A stretch of 64,000 nucleotides of DNA from Chelonoidis abingdonii. Lineage: Eukaryota; Chordata; Testudines; Testudinidae. The DNA lies in NCBI RefSeq assembly GCF_003597395.2, contig NC_133771.1, forward strand, positions 55,433,746 through 55,497,745, in the 5' to 3' direction. The notes beneath the pieces are model-generated. The model had not been told where the DNA came from. It did no database searches and saw nothing but the letters and a program-made list of their open reading frames with translations. Every line of letters begins with the position of its first letter. The stretch's first letter is position 1. A program made the position numbers and the translations under genes. Below, piece by piece: positions 13,120 through 25,310 of this stretch.

Positions 13120-14334
13120 TGGTGGAGTATTTTTTGTGATTGTATTTGATATATGCATGGGATTCAGAAAAATGTAGCTAAACCATGCAAATATCTCCCA
13201 GAGACATCCATGCCATCAAGCAAAAAAAACCCAAAGTGAACTCAAATTATAGGGGACTCTTTTATTTTAAGCTGCACTCTCAAACATATCATGTTATGTT
13301 TTTTCTGCATATCTTATGTTTGGTTTCACCCACCACATCCAGTTTCTGTTGTACTACCCAGTGTGAATTACCATCAAATCTGTTCAAACTGGAGACAGAA
13401 AAGTTATTAATTTAGGAAAGTATTTTCTCCCAGGCCTTATTAGACAAAGATGCCAAGGATCTGCTCATGCTTTTTAAAAAATGTTATTAGTATTAACATC
13501 GTAACAAGATAAGTGTCAAAATGTTACATCCATCTCATATCCCAGTCTATGGAACAAACAAGCTTAGCTACTAAGGACAAAGTAAATCCCCCAGGGAAGA
13601 ACTTTATGCGAGTGTTAATGTAATTTCATAATTGTGAAAAGGCCAAACATTGATTCCTTGAGAGGTCATGCCTTGTTTGCAGCTACTCAGATGATGGCAA
13701 AAGATTCCTTTAATACATATCCAGTAAACAAATGGCACCATCAAAGAGTTTGAATAAGTTTAACTCAAAGGTGGAATTTGACCCCATTTGTCCTTGTCTT
13801 GCCACTGCTGAAAGATTAAGACTAGCCCTTCAAAACAGAGGAAAATGCTACTGTGGCTTCAAGAGAAAGGATTCCAAAATGACCATTAACCATTAACCAT
13901 TTGCACTTCCATCTACATTCATAAAAAAAGTAAGAAAAAATGTGAATCATACTTAATGCAGCCTGGTATTTTCCTTTTATAACACAAAGAGCCCACTTAA
14001 GGAGCCACTGTAAAGTTTAAACTGTTTCAAGAAGCACCCTATGTTTTTCTTATTAAAAATTACCTCAGCTTTGTGCAACAAAAGTGCTGAGTGGCTAAAT
14101 GGATTAAATTTCCCTTTATCTTTATAAAATTTCTAATTTTGACAAGAAACATCTGTAGCAAATATCTGCTTGCCATTGTTTTCAACCACTTTTTCCTCTT
14201 TTCCTGATTCTGACCTGAGTAGTTGTAGAGAAAAGATGGGACTAAGATGGGAGTAATTGTATCATATGGAATGTAGATTGCATGTTTTTCAGGGCAGGGG
14301 ACATATTTTTACTTGTTTTTTGTGAGCCAATTAG
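13120..14334. other. Gene-free stretch
   Basis: AT-rich non-coding DNA. No supported gene. The tandem 'accattaaccattaacc' near 13,880 is trivial. Confidence 0.45.
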
Positions 14335-14339
14335 CATGT

Positions 14340-15359
14340 TGTGACATTATGGATATAATCTGGCACCAAATATTGTGCAGAGGGGGTCATATAAGGTGTC
14401 TAAAACCAGATTATGGGTGGCTGGCTAAAATTATGGTGTCTATATGTAAGTATCACGTTATAATTGAAGTTATGAGTAATGGCTCTATACTGTCTGTATT
14501 TTAAATTTTAAACTCACCAGACAAGTTGGTGTTAGCTCTGACTAGCCTGCCTGATGGCCCATTAAGGACCTCAGCTACACAATTGACTCATTGAGAGAAG
14601 GCAGATCCACCTTGTAACTCAGCAAACTATACAGGGACTTGCCCATGTGACTCCAGACTCCATTTTGCTGTAACTTTCCACAGTAAGGGCAAAGAGGTTG
14701 TTACACCAGGAAAAGTCTATAAAAGGCTGGTGCCTCATCTCCATCTGGTCTTCAATCCTGCTTCTGACCTCTGGAGGAACTTTGCTACAAACTGAAGCTC
14801 AGACAAAAGACTGATGACCCATCCAAGTTGTGGACGTACTCCAGAGACTTGATTTGAACCTGCAGTTTATTCCATCACTGCTACAAACCTGGATTAAGAT
14901 CTTTGCCATTGATGCATGTAATTGATTCCATTCAACCAATTCTAGCTCTCATCTCTACCTTTTTCCTTTTACGAATAAACCTTTAGATTTTAGATTCTAA
15001 AGGATTGGCAACAGCGTGATTTGTGGGTAAGATCTGATGTGTATATTGACCTGGGTCTGAGGCTTGATTCTTTTGGATCAAGAGAACTGTTTTCTTTTAT
15101 TGGGGTATTGATTTTCATAACCATTCATCCCCAGGATGAGTGGGACTAGTGGTGATACCAGGAGACTGGAGTGTCTAAGGAAATTGCTTGTGTGACTTGT
15201 GGTTAGCCAGTGGGGTGAAACCGGGGTCCTCTTTGTCTGGCTGGTTTGGTTTGCCATAGAGGTGGAAAAACCCCAGCCTTGGGCTGTGACTGCCCTGTTT
15301 GAGCTATTGGTCCTGAACTGGCACTCTCGGTTGGATCCCGCCAGAACCGAATCATCAGA
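14340..15359 (+). mobile_element. Solo LTR, sense
   Basis: A 1.0-kb block beginning TGTGACATTATGG with a TATA-like 'tctataaaaggctgg' at about 14,716, an 'aataaacc' polyadenylation-like signal near 14,974, and 5-bp flanking copies of catgt (14,335-14,339 and 15,360-15,364). These features fit a retroviral LTR with no internal region. The right end reads ...catcaga rather than the canonical CA, so it may have mutated or the boundary may be off by two bases. Confidence 0.65.
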
Positions 15360-15365
15360 CATGTT

Positions 15366-17475
15366 CTAACAGACTCAAAGAGATAATAGGAAATAGTAAT
15401 AAAAGAAACCAGTACTACTCAATCAGATCAATCAAGGAGTTGAAGGGGGCTGGCAGTTCCTAAGAGATGTAATACTAGAGGCTAAACATCAAACTATTCC
15501 AACAAACATAAGAAGAGCCACAGGATGCCAATGTGGGCTCCACAAGGAGATTTTTAGGTATCTAAAAACCAAAAGGGATACCTACAGGAAATGGAAAAAG
15601 TGGCATTTCACTGAGGAAGTACACATGGGAATAGTGTGTGCGTGGAGGGTCAGAATCAGGGAAGCTAAGGCAAATAATGCTTTACATCTGGCAAGGAATG
15701 TTAACGACAACAAGAAAGGGTTCTTCAGATAAATCAGATTAAAACAAAAGAAAGATCCAGGAGTTAGTGGGTTTATAGGTCAATAAAGAAGGTGAACTGG
15801 TAACGGAAGATTATAGGAAGGCACAGCTACTCAATGCCTACTTTCCTTCAGTTGTCTCACAAAAAATAACATGTGACCAGACAACTAGTAAAGTTACCAT
15901 AGACAATAAAGGGGACGAGCTTCAGACTGGGATAAATAAAGAACATTTCAGAGATCTTCTGACCAATTTGAATGAATTCAAATCAGTGGGCCTGATGCTA
16001 TTCACCTGAGTGTACTGAAAGAATTACCTGAAGAAATCTTTGAGTCTTTGTCAACAGTATTTGCAAACTCCTGGATGACAGGAGAGTCCTAGAAGACTGG
16101 AAAAAAGGCTAATGTAGCACCCATGTTTTAAAAGGGGAAAAAGGAAGAGCTGACAAACTAGAGACCTGAATTTGATAGTTGGGAAGCTCATACAGCAATG
16201 TATAAAACATTCAATTTGCAAATATCTGGAGCATGAATGGGGCAATCACTAGGAGCCAGCATGGATTTACCAAGACCAAATCATGCCAAATCAGGCTGAT
16301 GACCTTTTTTGACAGGGTAACTGGTTTGGTGGATAAAGGGAATGCAGTGGACATTATATACCTGGACTTCAGTAAGGCTTTTGACATAGTCCCATATGAC
16401 TTTATGATAAGTAAGCTGGAGAAATGCAAGGTTGGCAGAACAACCATTCGGTGGATACATAATTGGTTAAAAAACACAAACAAACAAAGACTAACTATTA
16501 ATGTAATGATGTCATATTAGAAGGATGTTTCAAGTGGGGTTCCACAGAGATCTGTTCTGGGTCTGGTGTTGTTTAACATCTTTATTATTTCCCTAGATGT
16601 AAGAATAGTAAGCATGCTAATCATATTTGCAGATGACACAAAGCTAGGAAGGATTACCAACACTTTGGAAGACAGAGATAAAATTCAGGGGGATTTTGAT
16701 AAATTGGAGAACTGGGCTAGACAACAAAGTGAAATTCAACAAAGACAAATGTAAAGTGCTACACTTAGGGAAGAAAAACCAAATGGACAAATACAGAATG
16801 GGGGATACGTTGACTTGGCAGCAGCACTGCTGAGAAGAATCTGGGAGTAGTGGTGGATCACAAGCTCAACATGAGTCAGCAATGTGATGCTGTTGCAAAT
16901 TAAACAAATGCAATTTTAAGTTGCATTAAGAGAGGCATAGCATGCAAGTTATGGGAAGGTGATAATACCACTCTGCTCAGCACAGATTAGGCCTCAGTTG
17001 GAGTCCTGTGTCCAATTTTGGTCACCAATATATGGAAAGGATATAGAGAAACTGGAAAGGATACAAAGGTGAGTGACAAAGATGATCAAAGGGATGGAAT
17101 GTAAGCCATATGAGCAAAGGCTAAAGGAAAAGGGTATGCTGAGTTTGGAAAAGAGTAGATTAAGGGGGGACTTGATGGCGATTTCCAAATATTTGAAAGT
17201 TTGTCATGCAAAGATGGAGAAAATTTGCTTTCTCTTGCCACAGAGGGCAGGACAAGAGGCAACGGGTTCAAACTACCGTAGAGCAGATTTATATTAAATC
17301 TCAGGAAAAACTTCTGAACAGTAGGACAATGAAGCAAACTGCCTTCGGAGTTTGTGGAAGCTCCTTCACTGGAGGTATTCAAAAGAAAGCTGGATAGCCA
17401 TCTGTCTTGGATGGTTTAGACACAAGAAATTCTGCATCTTGGTTGGTCCCTTCTTATCTTATAATTCTATTACTC
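15366..17475 (+). mobile_element. CR1-clade LINE, decayed, ORF2 to 3' end
   Basis: A 2.1-kb relic with ORF2 reverse transcriptase text followed by the C-terminal region ('cactctgctcag', 'gatggaatgtaagcc') and a 3'UTR ending in 'ggtcccttcttatcttataa' and 'ttctatta' at about 17,440-17,472. The 5' half (ORF1, endonuclease) is missing. It is older than the CR1 copies at 23 kb and 61 kb, judged by its many stops and indels. Confidence 0.85.
15400..16754 (+). pseudogene. CR1 ORF2 reverse transcriptase remnant
   Basis: The clearest part is one frame from 16,233 to 16,754, broken by a single TAG at 16,518. It shows the reverse-transcriptase blocks in order: HGFTKTKSC (finger/palm region), YLDFSKAFDIVPYD (first catalytic Asp), GVPQRSVLGLVLFNI (GVPQGS-type block) and FADDTKL at 16,626 (the catalytic FADD box). 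Such enzymes copy LINE RNA at a nicked chromosomal site. The upstream part (15,400-16,230) carries the N-terminal palm-connecting text with frameshifts and stops, including TAG and TGA codons in what should be the expanded ORF. It cannot encode a working enzyme. Assignment to the CR1 clade is from motif order and 3'UTR; the exact family is not determined. Confidence 0.85.
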
Positions 17476-17969
17476 GAAATTAAAACAGATAGACATGTCC
17501 ACTATTTCTATTTTTTGTATACCAACAAAAGTAGGAGGTTAGCTGGAGTTTAAGGAAATGAAAAAGTTATCATATATTTTTTTTTAAATAATACAATTTG
17601 CACAGCTTACATGTGCTGTGAAATTTGAGTTGTTCAGACCGGTTCTATTTGAAACAAACCAGAGTAATCATCCCAAATACATTATGGTTTTGGTATCATC
17701 TCCATTACCCTCCCTCATTGCCTCTGTTAAAGGCTCAGATACTGATGATGACCATGGTGCATAAAGAGATAGATTGGATGGGCAGAATAAATAAGAATAA
17801 TATTGAAGGGCATTTCAGATAAACTGAGGCGTTAGGCTCTTAAGAAAGGTACCTAATTTGACCCTGATCTAGAAAATGTCAAGTATGTGATTAACTATGA
17901 GCATAAGTCTATACCTATTCAGGAAAGCATTTAGGTATGTGGTAAGCTTTAAGCATGCAAATAAGTTCT
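17476..17969. other. Gene-free stretch
   Basis: Non-coding; poly-T/TTTA run near 17,576-17,590. No supported gene. Confidence 0.4.
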
Positions 17970-18113
17970 CTGAGCCCCAATTCAACAAGGTCCTTAAGCA
18001 TTTGCACAGTTTTAAGTAGGTGACTGACTGCATTCAAGTTACATTGCATTGAAGTCAGGTGGGTTAATCATGTATTTAAAGTATTTAAAGTTACTTAAAA
18101 ACTTTGTTGAATC
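17970..18113. mobile_element. Old palindromic miniature element
   Basis: Left end 'ccaattcaacaaggtcctta' and the reverse complement of the right end 'aggattcaacaaagttttta' form inverted repeats. The middle has 'cattgaagtcagg'-type text. This matches an ancient amniote miniature-element pattern. Target duplication is not visible. Confidence 0.5.
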
Positions 18114-18559
18114 CTGATTAATTGATTAATTAATCTTAATTAAGATCTTAGATAGGATCCACCTGAAATATTATATATATTCCTCTGTTCTACTCAACTA
18201 CAATTATATCAGGCATCTATGAGGTCAGATAATGCCTTCATATTATATTCACAGAGAACTGGATTGCATGGGTTATAATTCTACATAATTCTATCTCATA
18301 GAGAGAGTTCATGAAAGGCTGTCTACTTGAATTGAAATGATTGTGTATTTTAATCATAATGTAAAATAGTTGCAATATTATTAGCTAAAGTTCTTATACA
18401 AATAAATCCAGCTTCAAGAGAGAAATGGGACAATGGATAGATAGTTTTATACAATTTTTGGACATAAGACGTTGTTATGAAAGCTGGGTCCTGTTTGATG
18501 TATTTCTTTTACCAAATTTTAAGTAGAGTAATTCTTGTTCAGGTATTTATACCATTCTA
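18114..18559. other. Gene-free stretch
   Basis: AT-rich, with a run of TTAAT repeats at 18,118-18,142. No supported gene. Confidence 0.4.
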
Positions 18560-18916
18560 TCACATATACATGAGAATTCTTTCTTGGGTGCTGGCTGGTG
18601 AGTCTTGCCCACATGCTCAGGGTTTAGCTGATCGCCATATTTGGGGTCGGGAAGGAATTTTCCTCCAGGGCGGATTGGCAGGGGCCCTGGAGGTTTTTCG
18701 CCTTCCTCTGCAGCGTGGGGCATGGGTCGCTTGCTGGTGGATTCTCTGCAGCTTGAGGTCTTCAAACCACAATTTTGAGGATTTCAATATCTCAGTCATG
18801 GGTTAGGGGTTGTTATAAAAGTGGATGGGTAGGGTTCTGTGGCCTGCCTTGTGCAGGAGGTCAGACTAGATGATCATATTGGTCCCTTCTGACCTATGAG
18901 TCTATGAGTCTATGAG
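18560..18916 (+). mobile_element. CR1 LINE 3' end, relatively young
   Basis: It carries the well-preserved 3' part of a CR1: 'ggtcgggaaggaattttcct', 'ttttcgccttcctctgcagc', 'ggttctgtggcctgcc', 'aggaggtcagactagatgat', and three tandem copies of an 8-base tail unit (tatgagtc) at 18,895-18,916. The 5' side is truncated. Confidence 0.93.
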
Positions 18917-21379
18917 TGTTCGAATGGAGTTCATGCACACATCTTTTGGAGTGTTCCTTTCTCTTTGACATAACTCTGAAAAAAAATTCTGGTATCAGGA
19001 TATAACTGACAAAAACTTTACCTACACTGGGAAAGACTGCTTTATGGAAAAAATATTAAGAAAAAAAAATCCACATTGTATGACTGCATATCTAAATGTG
19101 AAAACTTTTATTTGATTTTTAAAAACTCTGATTTTAAGAGATCTGTTTTATGGGACTGGGTGGTTAAGGCAACAGTTAATGGGCTATGGAACCTTTGAGG
19201 TCTGAGAAACAAATACAAATGCAGCTCAGGTTAGTAGCAATAGAACATTATTTCCACCCAATAATCCATTCATTAGCCCACATGAAATTACTTGGGGTTC
19301 TAATTCCTGCTTTACAGTTGTCCACATTACAATGTACACTCATGTGGCAGTCTCATCAGAGACACCAAGTACTAAATGGGCCATAAAGAAGTACTCACGT
19401 ACCTCAGACTGGTTCTTACACAAAAAGGTTGAAGTACTTTTATAATTACTAAAGAGGATGGAAGCTGGAGAAGGGCAGGAACTGTGCAACCCTGCTGCCC
19501 ATAATAAATGTGTTCTAATCTCATAACTTTTCAAAGACATTACCAGTAACTATGCTTTAAAAAAAAAAATAGAGAGAGAGGATTCAGATTTTCCCTGCAA
19601 ATTTGTAGTCTTTGTTCTAATGACTAATGTTGAAAGTTTTCTATCTGAGACTGAAAAACTAAAAGAACATCAACCATTTCAACCTTAAAAACTCACTTCT
19701 TGTGTCCTGCAGTTCGATTTTAAAAGGCAGCCATAGAAGGAAAAAACGCTACAGTTTAGAAAAAAAAAAGGTTCAATTGTTTTCCCCCTACCTTTCTGAT
19801 CAGTTTGTGTTAAGTACAAAAATTCTGGACAATTAGAATAACACTGACAAAAGAGTGTCTCTACAATTATGTATCAGGTTTTTTTAAAATTTAAAATATT
19901 CTTTGTCTTCTCAGTTCTTCTGTTTATAATTTGTTTTACAGTTGTTTTTGCTTTCTTAGGTCTGTTCAAATTTGTGGCTCTTTGTTTACTACTGCAATAA
20001 ATTGGTTTATTTAATATCCACAAATTTTGCTATCTGATATTGATGTGATTGTTTTAGAAAGAAAGAGGGACGTTTAGTCTGGTCATTTGCATGATATTAC
20101 CCAGAATTCATCAAAGGAGTATCGCTATTTCATGACAAAGCTGTGAGCTTTTGGAACAAGTTGAAAGATTAACATGTTCTTGTTCATGTTTTTGGTGCTT
20201 TTGTGTGATATTTATTCCTATATAAGGAATATTTTATACTACAATTCAGAATTAGTAAAGCATCAACACAGAAATCATCATGAAAACCATTTGATAAAAT
20301 TTGACAATAAATAGATTACAGTTACAAACAATATATGGCTGCTGAAAATTTACAATGAGAAAGACCAATTAAAATGTTTTCTGTTTTTCCCAGATTCCCA
20401 TGTGAGACACAGTTGTTGTTGTTTCTAATGATAAGAAAGGAGATGTCTTCCTTGAGGTCTCTGCGAACCTAGAATGCCAGTGGATAATTAAATGTTTTTG
20501 ACAGTACCTCAAAGATCAAAGAAGTCATGTGCTTGTACAATTTTTCACTATAACAATCGGAACCTGAAGCTTTCCTGTTCAGTCCTTATGTGGTCTCTAA
20601 TATTGGTTTCAGAAAGACAGATATACTCAAATCGTCCCTCTCCATATCTGGATGGAGTAAGAAGCTTTAGGCTTCCCAGAAAACTTTCAAAGACATTACT
20701 ATTTTCACTTTCTAAAGTGTAAGCATATTGATAAGAGGCTGTGAATGCCTAACAATTCTGCTAAAACACATCTATTTCCCTCCACCCCGAGTCTTAAATT
20801 AAAACTGCAGGGACGGGATTACAGCAATCTTTTATATGTTTTGCAGGTGGCCATCTTTGTCTACTGCTTTCCTCAGAAGAAATGAGCTGTGATTCAAAAC
20901 TATATTAACTCTAATAGAAAGCTTTCAATTCAGTCATGGTAGAAACCAAATGGATAATGTCAGGGATAAAAAGAAAAGAACTAAAAATCAAAACCAAATA
21001 AAAGATTAAAAAAAAGTGAAACAAAATCAGTGTCTTGAACTATGCACAAAAGCTTCCTTGGCAGGGCTCTGGTCACAGCTGAATGAAGCCCATCAACAAG
21101 GCAAACCCCAAAATGGGGCCCAATGAACTCAACATCACCAAGAATGTACCAGTCAGTTTTAACTGTTATAAGGGAGTACAAGGTAAAAGATAATCTCATA
21201 GTTAAATGAATCCCAGGCCATTCAGGAATTTGAAATCACTAAAAGTTTTCATTACCAATAGAAGCATCGTGAATAGACTTGAGCACGGGTGTTATGAGCT
21301 CATGGTGGAACAAACCCATTCAGAAGGTGGGCAGCTTCATTTCATGGTAGCTACTTAGTGGATTCCAAAAGAACATGAA
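18917..21379. other. Gene-free stretch
   Basis: AT-rich intergenic DNA with short A and T runs. No supported gene or clear repeat. Confidence 0.45.
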
Positions 21380-21445
21380 AGTTGATGTAGAAGATCAGCC
21401 TAGATCATAATGGTCACTTCTGGCCTTAAAATCTCAGAATCTATT
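21380..21445 (+). mobile_element. CR1-like 3' tail fragment
   Basis: 'gatcagcctagatcataatg', 'gtcacttctggccttaaaat' and 'ctcagaatctatt' match the last ~65 bases of CR1 elements. Confidence 0.7.
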
Positions 21446-21868
21446 AACTACAAAAAAACTTGAAAATACATTCCAAATATTGAATGATCTACTGAAAACT
21501 TTGCTATAGTTAATAAAAAAAAAACAGCCAGATATATTTGCAATAACTACTAGAATAGTTTAGAAAATCAAATTTATGAAAAGTGCCATCTGTTCAAAAA
21601 AGACAGAAAAAAGGACTATGTTCAGCAGAAAATTGCTTGCAATGAATAGTTCAACCAGCGATAGATAACAGTGCAGCTCAATATTTCTCACAATTCAACA
21701 AGCAGTGAATAACAAATCAGCTCAATATGTCTCGCAATTAGAGATTGCCAGAAAACAACAATTCTGTTTTGCAAAACAATGGAGGCTTCAAAGTTTGTTT
21801 CCTTTCTGATGTTGAATGACAAGACCATTTGAAATTTGTCATGAAAAAAAAGCACATGCAAGCAAGAC
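21446..21868. other. Gene-free stretch
   Basis: Non-coding. It contains a short direct repeat: 'gctcaatatttctcacaatt' near 21,675 and 'gctcaatatgtctcgcaatt' near 21,720. Confidence 0.4.
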
Positions 21869-22030
21869 CCTGCAACAACTCAGTGGTTAGAGCACTCACT
21901 GGGGATGTTAGAAACCTTAACTTCAAGTGCCCATTCCCCTTGATTTGGAGCAGGGGCTTAAGCAAGGGTCTTCCACATCCCCAGTGAAAGATCCATCCAC
22001 CAGCCTATTAGCTATTCAGTGGAGCAGGGA
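21869..22030. repeat. Palindromic tRNA-like repeat
   Basis: The left half holds 'gtggttagagcactcactgg' (A-box-like) and, about 40 bases on, 'aacttcaagtgccc' (B-box-like). The right half repeats the same blocks in reverse complement ('cttccacatccccagtgaaa'). Two head-to-head tRNA-derived units is the simplest reading. It is not a functional tRNA: no cloverleaf closes. Confidence 0.55.
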
Positions 22031-23321
22031 GGGGAAGCAGTCACAGTCTCTCTGGTTCTGACCATAAATTCCATCCTGAACCTAAGAAACAGTCACAATC
22101 ATTTTTTTTTATTAAAAGTGATATGTTTCCATGGGACATTTTGGATTAGACAAAATGGCATTTTTCAACAGAAAAAAAAAAGGTGTTTTTTTTTTGTGTA
22201 GTTTTTTTTACCAAATCTACTCACAATTATTTTCAGTGGTTCATATCTACAGTGAACAAAATGTGGGACCCCACACAGCTCTGATGCTCCTAAGCCAAGA
22301 ATTAAAATATGTGCACAGTGTGTGTACACATGTGTATGTATAACTCCATTCCATTTAGCAAAATATAAACAAAAGTGGAGGAACTGCTCCAGAAATGCTT
22401 ACAATCTAAATCAGAAAAACAGAATTCAATCAATAAATTATGAAGATAGCAACTTCATCAGTTAGACGGTCATAAAATTTGGTTTCTCTTTCAAGCAATC
22501 CCCTCTGGACAAAATTCATCCAAACTCCACTCTCTACCAAGAGATTCACCATGATGACTCTCTGTGCCCAGTGTGCTGAGGGAGGAGAAGGAATAGTGAA
22601 AACTATAAAGGGATTCCTAATGATTCCCTCAACATACAAAATGGGCTCCAAGCATTATATATTGCTATAATGTCACGCAGGTACAAGAATTCAGTGTTCT
22701 GTGAGTACAGACATTATTGTAACTTTCACAGTGTTTTCAAGGCAGTATTAAAAATCTCTAGCTATGGAGATTTGTATCTATAACCTGAAATTGTAGATTT
22801 TTATGGAGCAGCATATTATCCATTTCACCTCATGGGATAAAATAAATAATGCACTACATATTAACCTTCTTTTAAAGTAGTTTTGGTAGGTGAATAGATT
22901 TCTGATTTTGGTGCCTTATATAACATCCTGTTATCTGTCAGTATGTGTGAAGCTATTATTACTTCATTACATTAGTGGCTTGACACATGCATTAAATCCA
23001 CTGTGAACAGAAACGAAGCAGCAAAGAAGGAACATGTAAGTAGTAAAATTCACTTTTAATCATATTTTGTGGAGAAAATTATTATACTCCTGTGAGATAA
23101 CATTAAGCTGCTTTGTGACACTTCAAAACAATGTGTCTTATGGTTGTTATGAGTTATATACAGTAAGAGATAAGAAGCTTCATGCATAATTATGTCATTA
23201 TAGTCAAGTGAAATATTAAAGAGACATTAGATGTTTACAGATCTGGGGTGTTAGAGCAGTGCTATGAAAAGCTTAGGGAAACTTGACTCCTAATCCTGAC
23301 CTCTAGATTGACATTAACGTA
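22031..23321. other. Gene-free stretch
   Basis: Non-coding, with a run of nine to ten A followed by T runs at 22,171-22,209. This segment matters because noisy copies of it reappear inverted and direct around 38-40 kb. Confidence 0.5.
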
Positions 23322-23533
23322 CCTGTACTCCAGTAAGACAGACAGCTGCAGTGACACAGGAGCCAGCAAAAAGAACTGTAAACAGGGAAGCTTTCAGTGG
23401 GAGTTTGCAAGGGGAGTTTGCGGGGGATACTAAGAGAGCTAGGCAGAGGAATAGACAGGCTAGTGAAGGGAGTGGGTGGTGTTCTGCCAGTGTTCTGGTG
23501 CCCGTTGGGGCTTTGTTTTGCTGTGGGAGGTGG

Positions 23534-23562
23534 TGATTTGGTTTGGTTTGGTTTGGTTTGTG
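23534..23562 (+). repeat. (GGTTT)n microsatellite in CR1 5'UTR
   Basis: About five tandem TTTGG units lie between the CR1 5' end and ORF1. Confidence 0.85.
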
Positions 23563-23596
23563 TTTCCCAAACTAACAGGTTTTAGGTGGGAAGGCT

Positions 23597-24741
23597 ATGA
23601 CAGATACAGAGGCATCAGTAGAAGACACAATGAAGATTAATGGATGTGGAAGCTGCGGCATGTACATGATCCTGGAGGAGGTACATGAAAAGAGTTTTGT
23701 CTGCATAAAGTGCCGCTTGATAGAACTGATGGAGGAAAAGATCTGAGGATTGGAGATCCAGGTAGAAACTCTGGTTGAGTTTAGAAGGGGGTTCGAGGAG
23801 ATGATGGAGCAAAGACATGAGGAGGCTGAAGGGACAAGCTCAGACTTGCAAATGGAAGCAGGACCAAAGAACTCTGAGGGGAGTCTACTGGGTGAGGAAA
23901 GTGGACAGTGGAAGCATGTGACTAAGAGAACCAAGCAGAGGAAAAGACGGGCTAGTGAAGGAGAAATAAAACTCAGGAACAGCTTTGCAGAGTTGGAAAA
24001 TGAAGAAGGGGGACAGCAGGTGATCGCTGAAGGTGAGAGGGCAAGGAAGAAGAGAAGAGCAGCAATTTCTATAGGAAGAGGGGAAGAGTCAATTGAGATA
24101 ACACCATCAAATATGAGCCCCAGGAGGATACAGGATGGGTTGCAGAGGATTGCAAGGGAGAATAGGAATCAAGAAGACTTGCAGCCAGAGGGAACAGGGG
24201 ATAGACCAGAGAATCACACACCACTAGGAAAAGGCAGGTCTATGTGACTGGGGACTCCTTACTGAGAAGAATAGACAGGCCTGTAACTAGAGCTGATCAG
24301 GAGAACAGAAGGGTGTGCTGTCTGCCAGGTGCTAAGATATGGGATGTGGACCTGAGGCTGAAGAGGATCCTAACAGGAGTGGGAAAGAATCCATTGATTG
24401 TCCTTCATGTGGGAACAAATGATAGAGCTAGATTCTCACTGGAACATATCAAGGGAAACTATGCCAGGCTGGGGAACAGGCTTAAGGAAATCGAGGCTCA
24501 GGTGATCATCAGTGGGATTCTGCCTGTTCCTAGAGAAAGGCAACAAACATGTGACAAAATCATGGCGATCAACAGATGGCTCAGGCAGTGGTGCTATAAG
24601 GAGGGCTTTGGGATGTACAGCCACTGGGAAGCATTCATGGACAGAGGACTGTTCTCTCGGGATGGACTTCACCTGAGTAAGGAGGGAAATAGAACTCTAG
24701 GATGGAGGCTCGCTCAACTGATTAAGATAGCTTTAAACTAG
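23597..24741 (+). pseudogene. CR1 ORF1 (zinc-ribbon plus SGNH esterase), broken
   Basis: ORF1 of CR1 makes an RNA-binding and esterase-like accessory protein. From ATG 23,597 the first 49 codons include CGSC and CIKC, a Cys4 zinc-binding pair. An in-frame TGA at 23,744 interrupts it (a CGA to TGA change would explain it). The same frame continues through a basic, Glu-rich middle with KRRA and RKKRRAA clusters to a TGA at 24,245. The esterase domain lies one frame over, from about 24,244 (a GTG codon, so not a real start) to TAA 24,739. It shows GDSLLRR (block I nucleophile Ser), LHVGTND (block III) and DGLHLSKEG (Asp-x-x-His block V). One indel near 24,230 therefore separates the two halves. 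Catalytic residues are all present; the gene is broken by one stop and one frameshift. Confidence 0.88.
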
Positions 24742-24758
24742 GAATTTGGAGAAGATGG

Positions 24759-25310
24759 TTGGGAGATGTCCAGGTAATCTCCACGCCGGAATTTAACATT
24801 GAAAGGGAAGAAAACAAAGTGAGAAAGGATACAGCTGTGGGCAGAAGAATGGACAAAAGGAGAAAATGTAATGTAGATACCAGTCTCATAGGTGATACTG
24901 GCAGTAGAATGTCTGTGCCTAACCAGGTAAAGAATGTCAGTGAAGCCAAACGGCAAAAATTAAGATGTCTGTACACTAATGCAAGGAGCCCAGGTAACAA
25001 AATGGAGGAACTAGACCTACTGGTGTAGAAAGTGAAACCTGATGTTATAGGGATAACAGAAACATGATGGAATAGTAGTCATGACTGGAGCACAGGTATT
25101 GAAGGCTATGTGCTGTTTAGGAAAGACAGAAATCAAGGCAAAGGTGGTGGAGTAGCATTGTATATCAATGATGAGGTTAACTGTAAAGAAATAAGAAGTG
25201 ATGGAATGGATAAGACAGAGTCTGTCTGGGCAAAAATCATATTGGGAAAGAAAGGTACTAGAGCCTCCCCTAAGATAGTGCTTGGGGTGTGCTACAGACC
25301 ACGCCTGGAA
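24759..25310 (+). pseudogene. CR1 ORF2 N-terminal APE endonuclease, truncated
   Basis: The APE-type endonuclease nicks target DNA to prime LINE insertion. One frame holds LRCLYTNARSPGNKMEELD (the Asn-containing first block), ITET just after (catalytic Glu), GGGVALYIND and ILGKKGT...LGVCYRP. Two stops lie in frame: TAG at 25,026 and TGA in the position of the usual Trp after ITET. The frame then runs into unrelated transposon sequence at about 25,310, so the DFN and SDH blocks and the whole reverse transcriptase are absent from this copy. Confidence 0.85.

Larger units (their letters stand above)
23322..25310 (+). mobile_element. CR1 LINE, 5' half
   Basis: A comparatively young CR1 keeping its 5'UTR, ORF1 and the first ~550 bases of ORF2. 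The 5'UTR has 'aactgtaaacagggaagctt' and 'gggagtttgcaaggggagtt', related to the 5'UTR of the second CR1 at 60.8 kb. It ends abruptly at about 25,310 in the middle of the endonuclease, directly against transposon interior. A noisy copy at 43.1-46.9 kb continues through the rest of ORF2 to a 3' end, so this break is probably an assembly join. Confidence 0.9.

Noticed and set aside
23750..24247. 165-codon frame as a host gene
   Set aside because: It is the middle of CR1 ORF1; its apparent start is a TTG after an in-frame stop, not an ATG.
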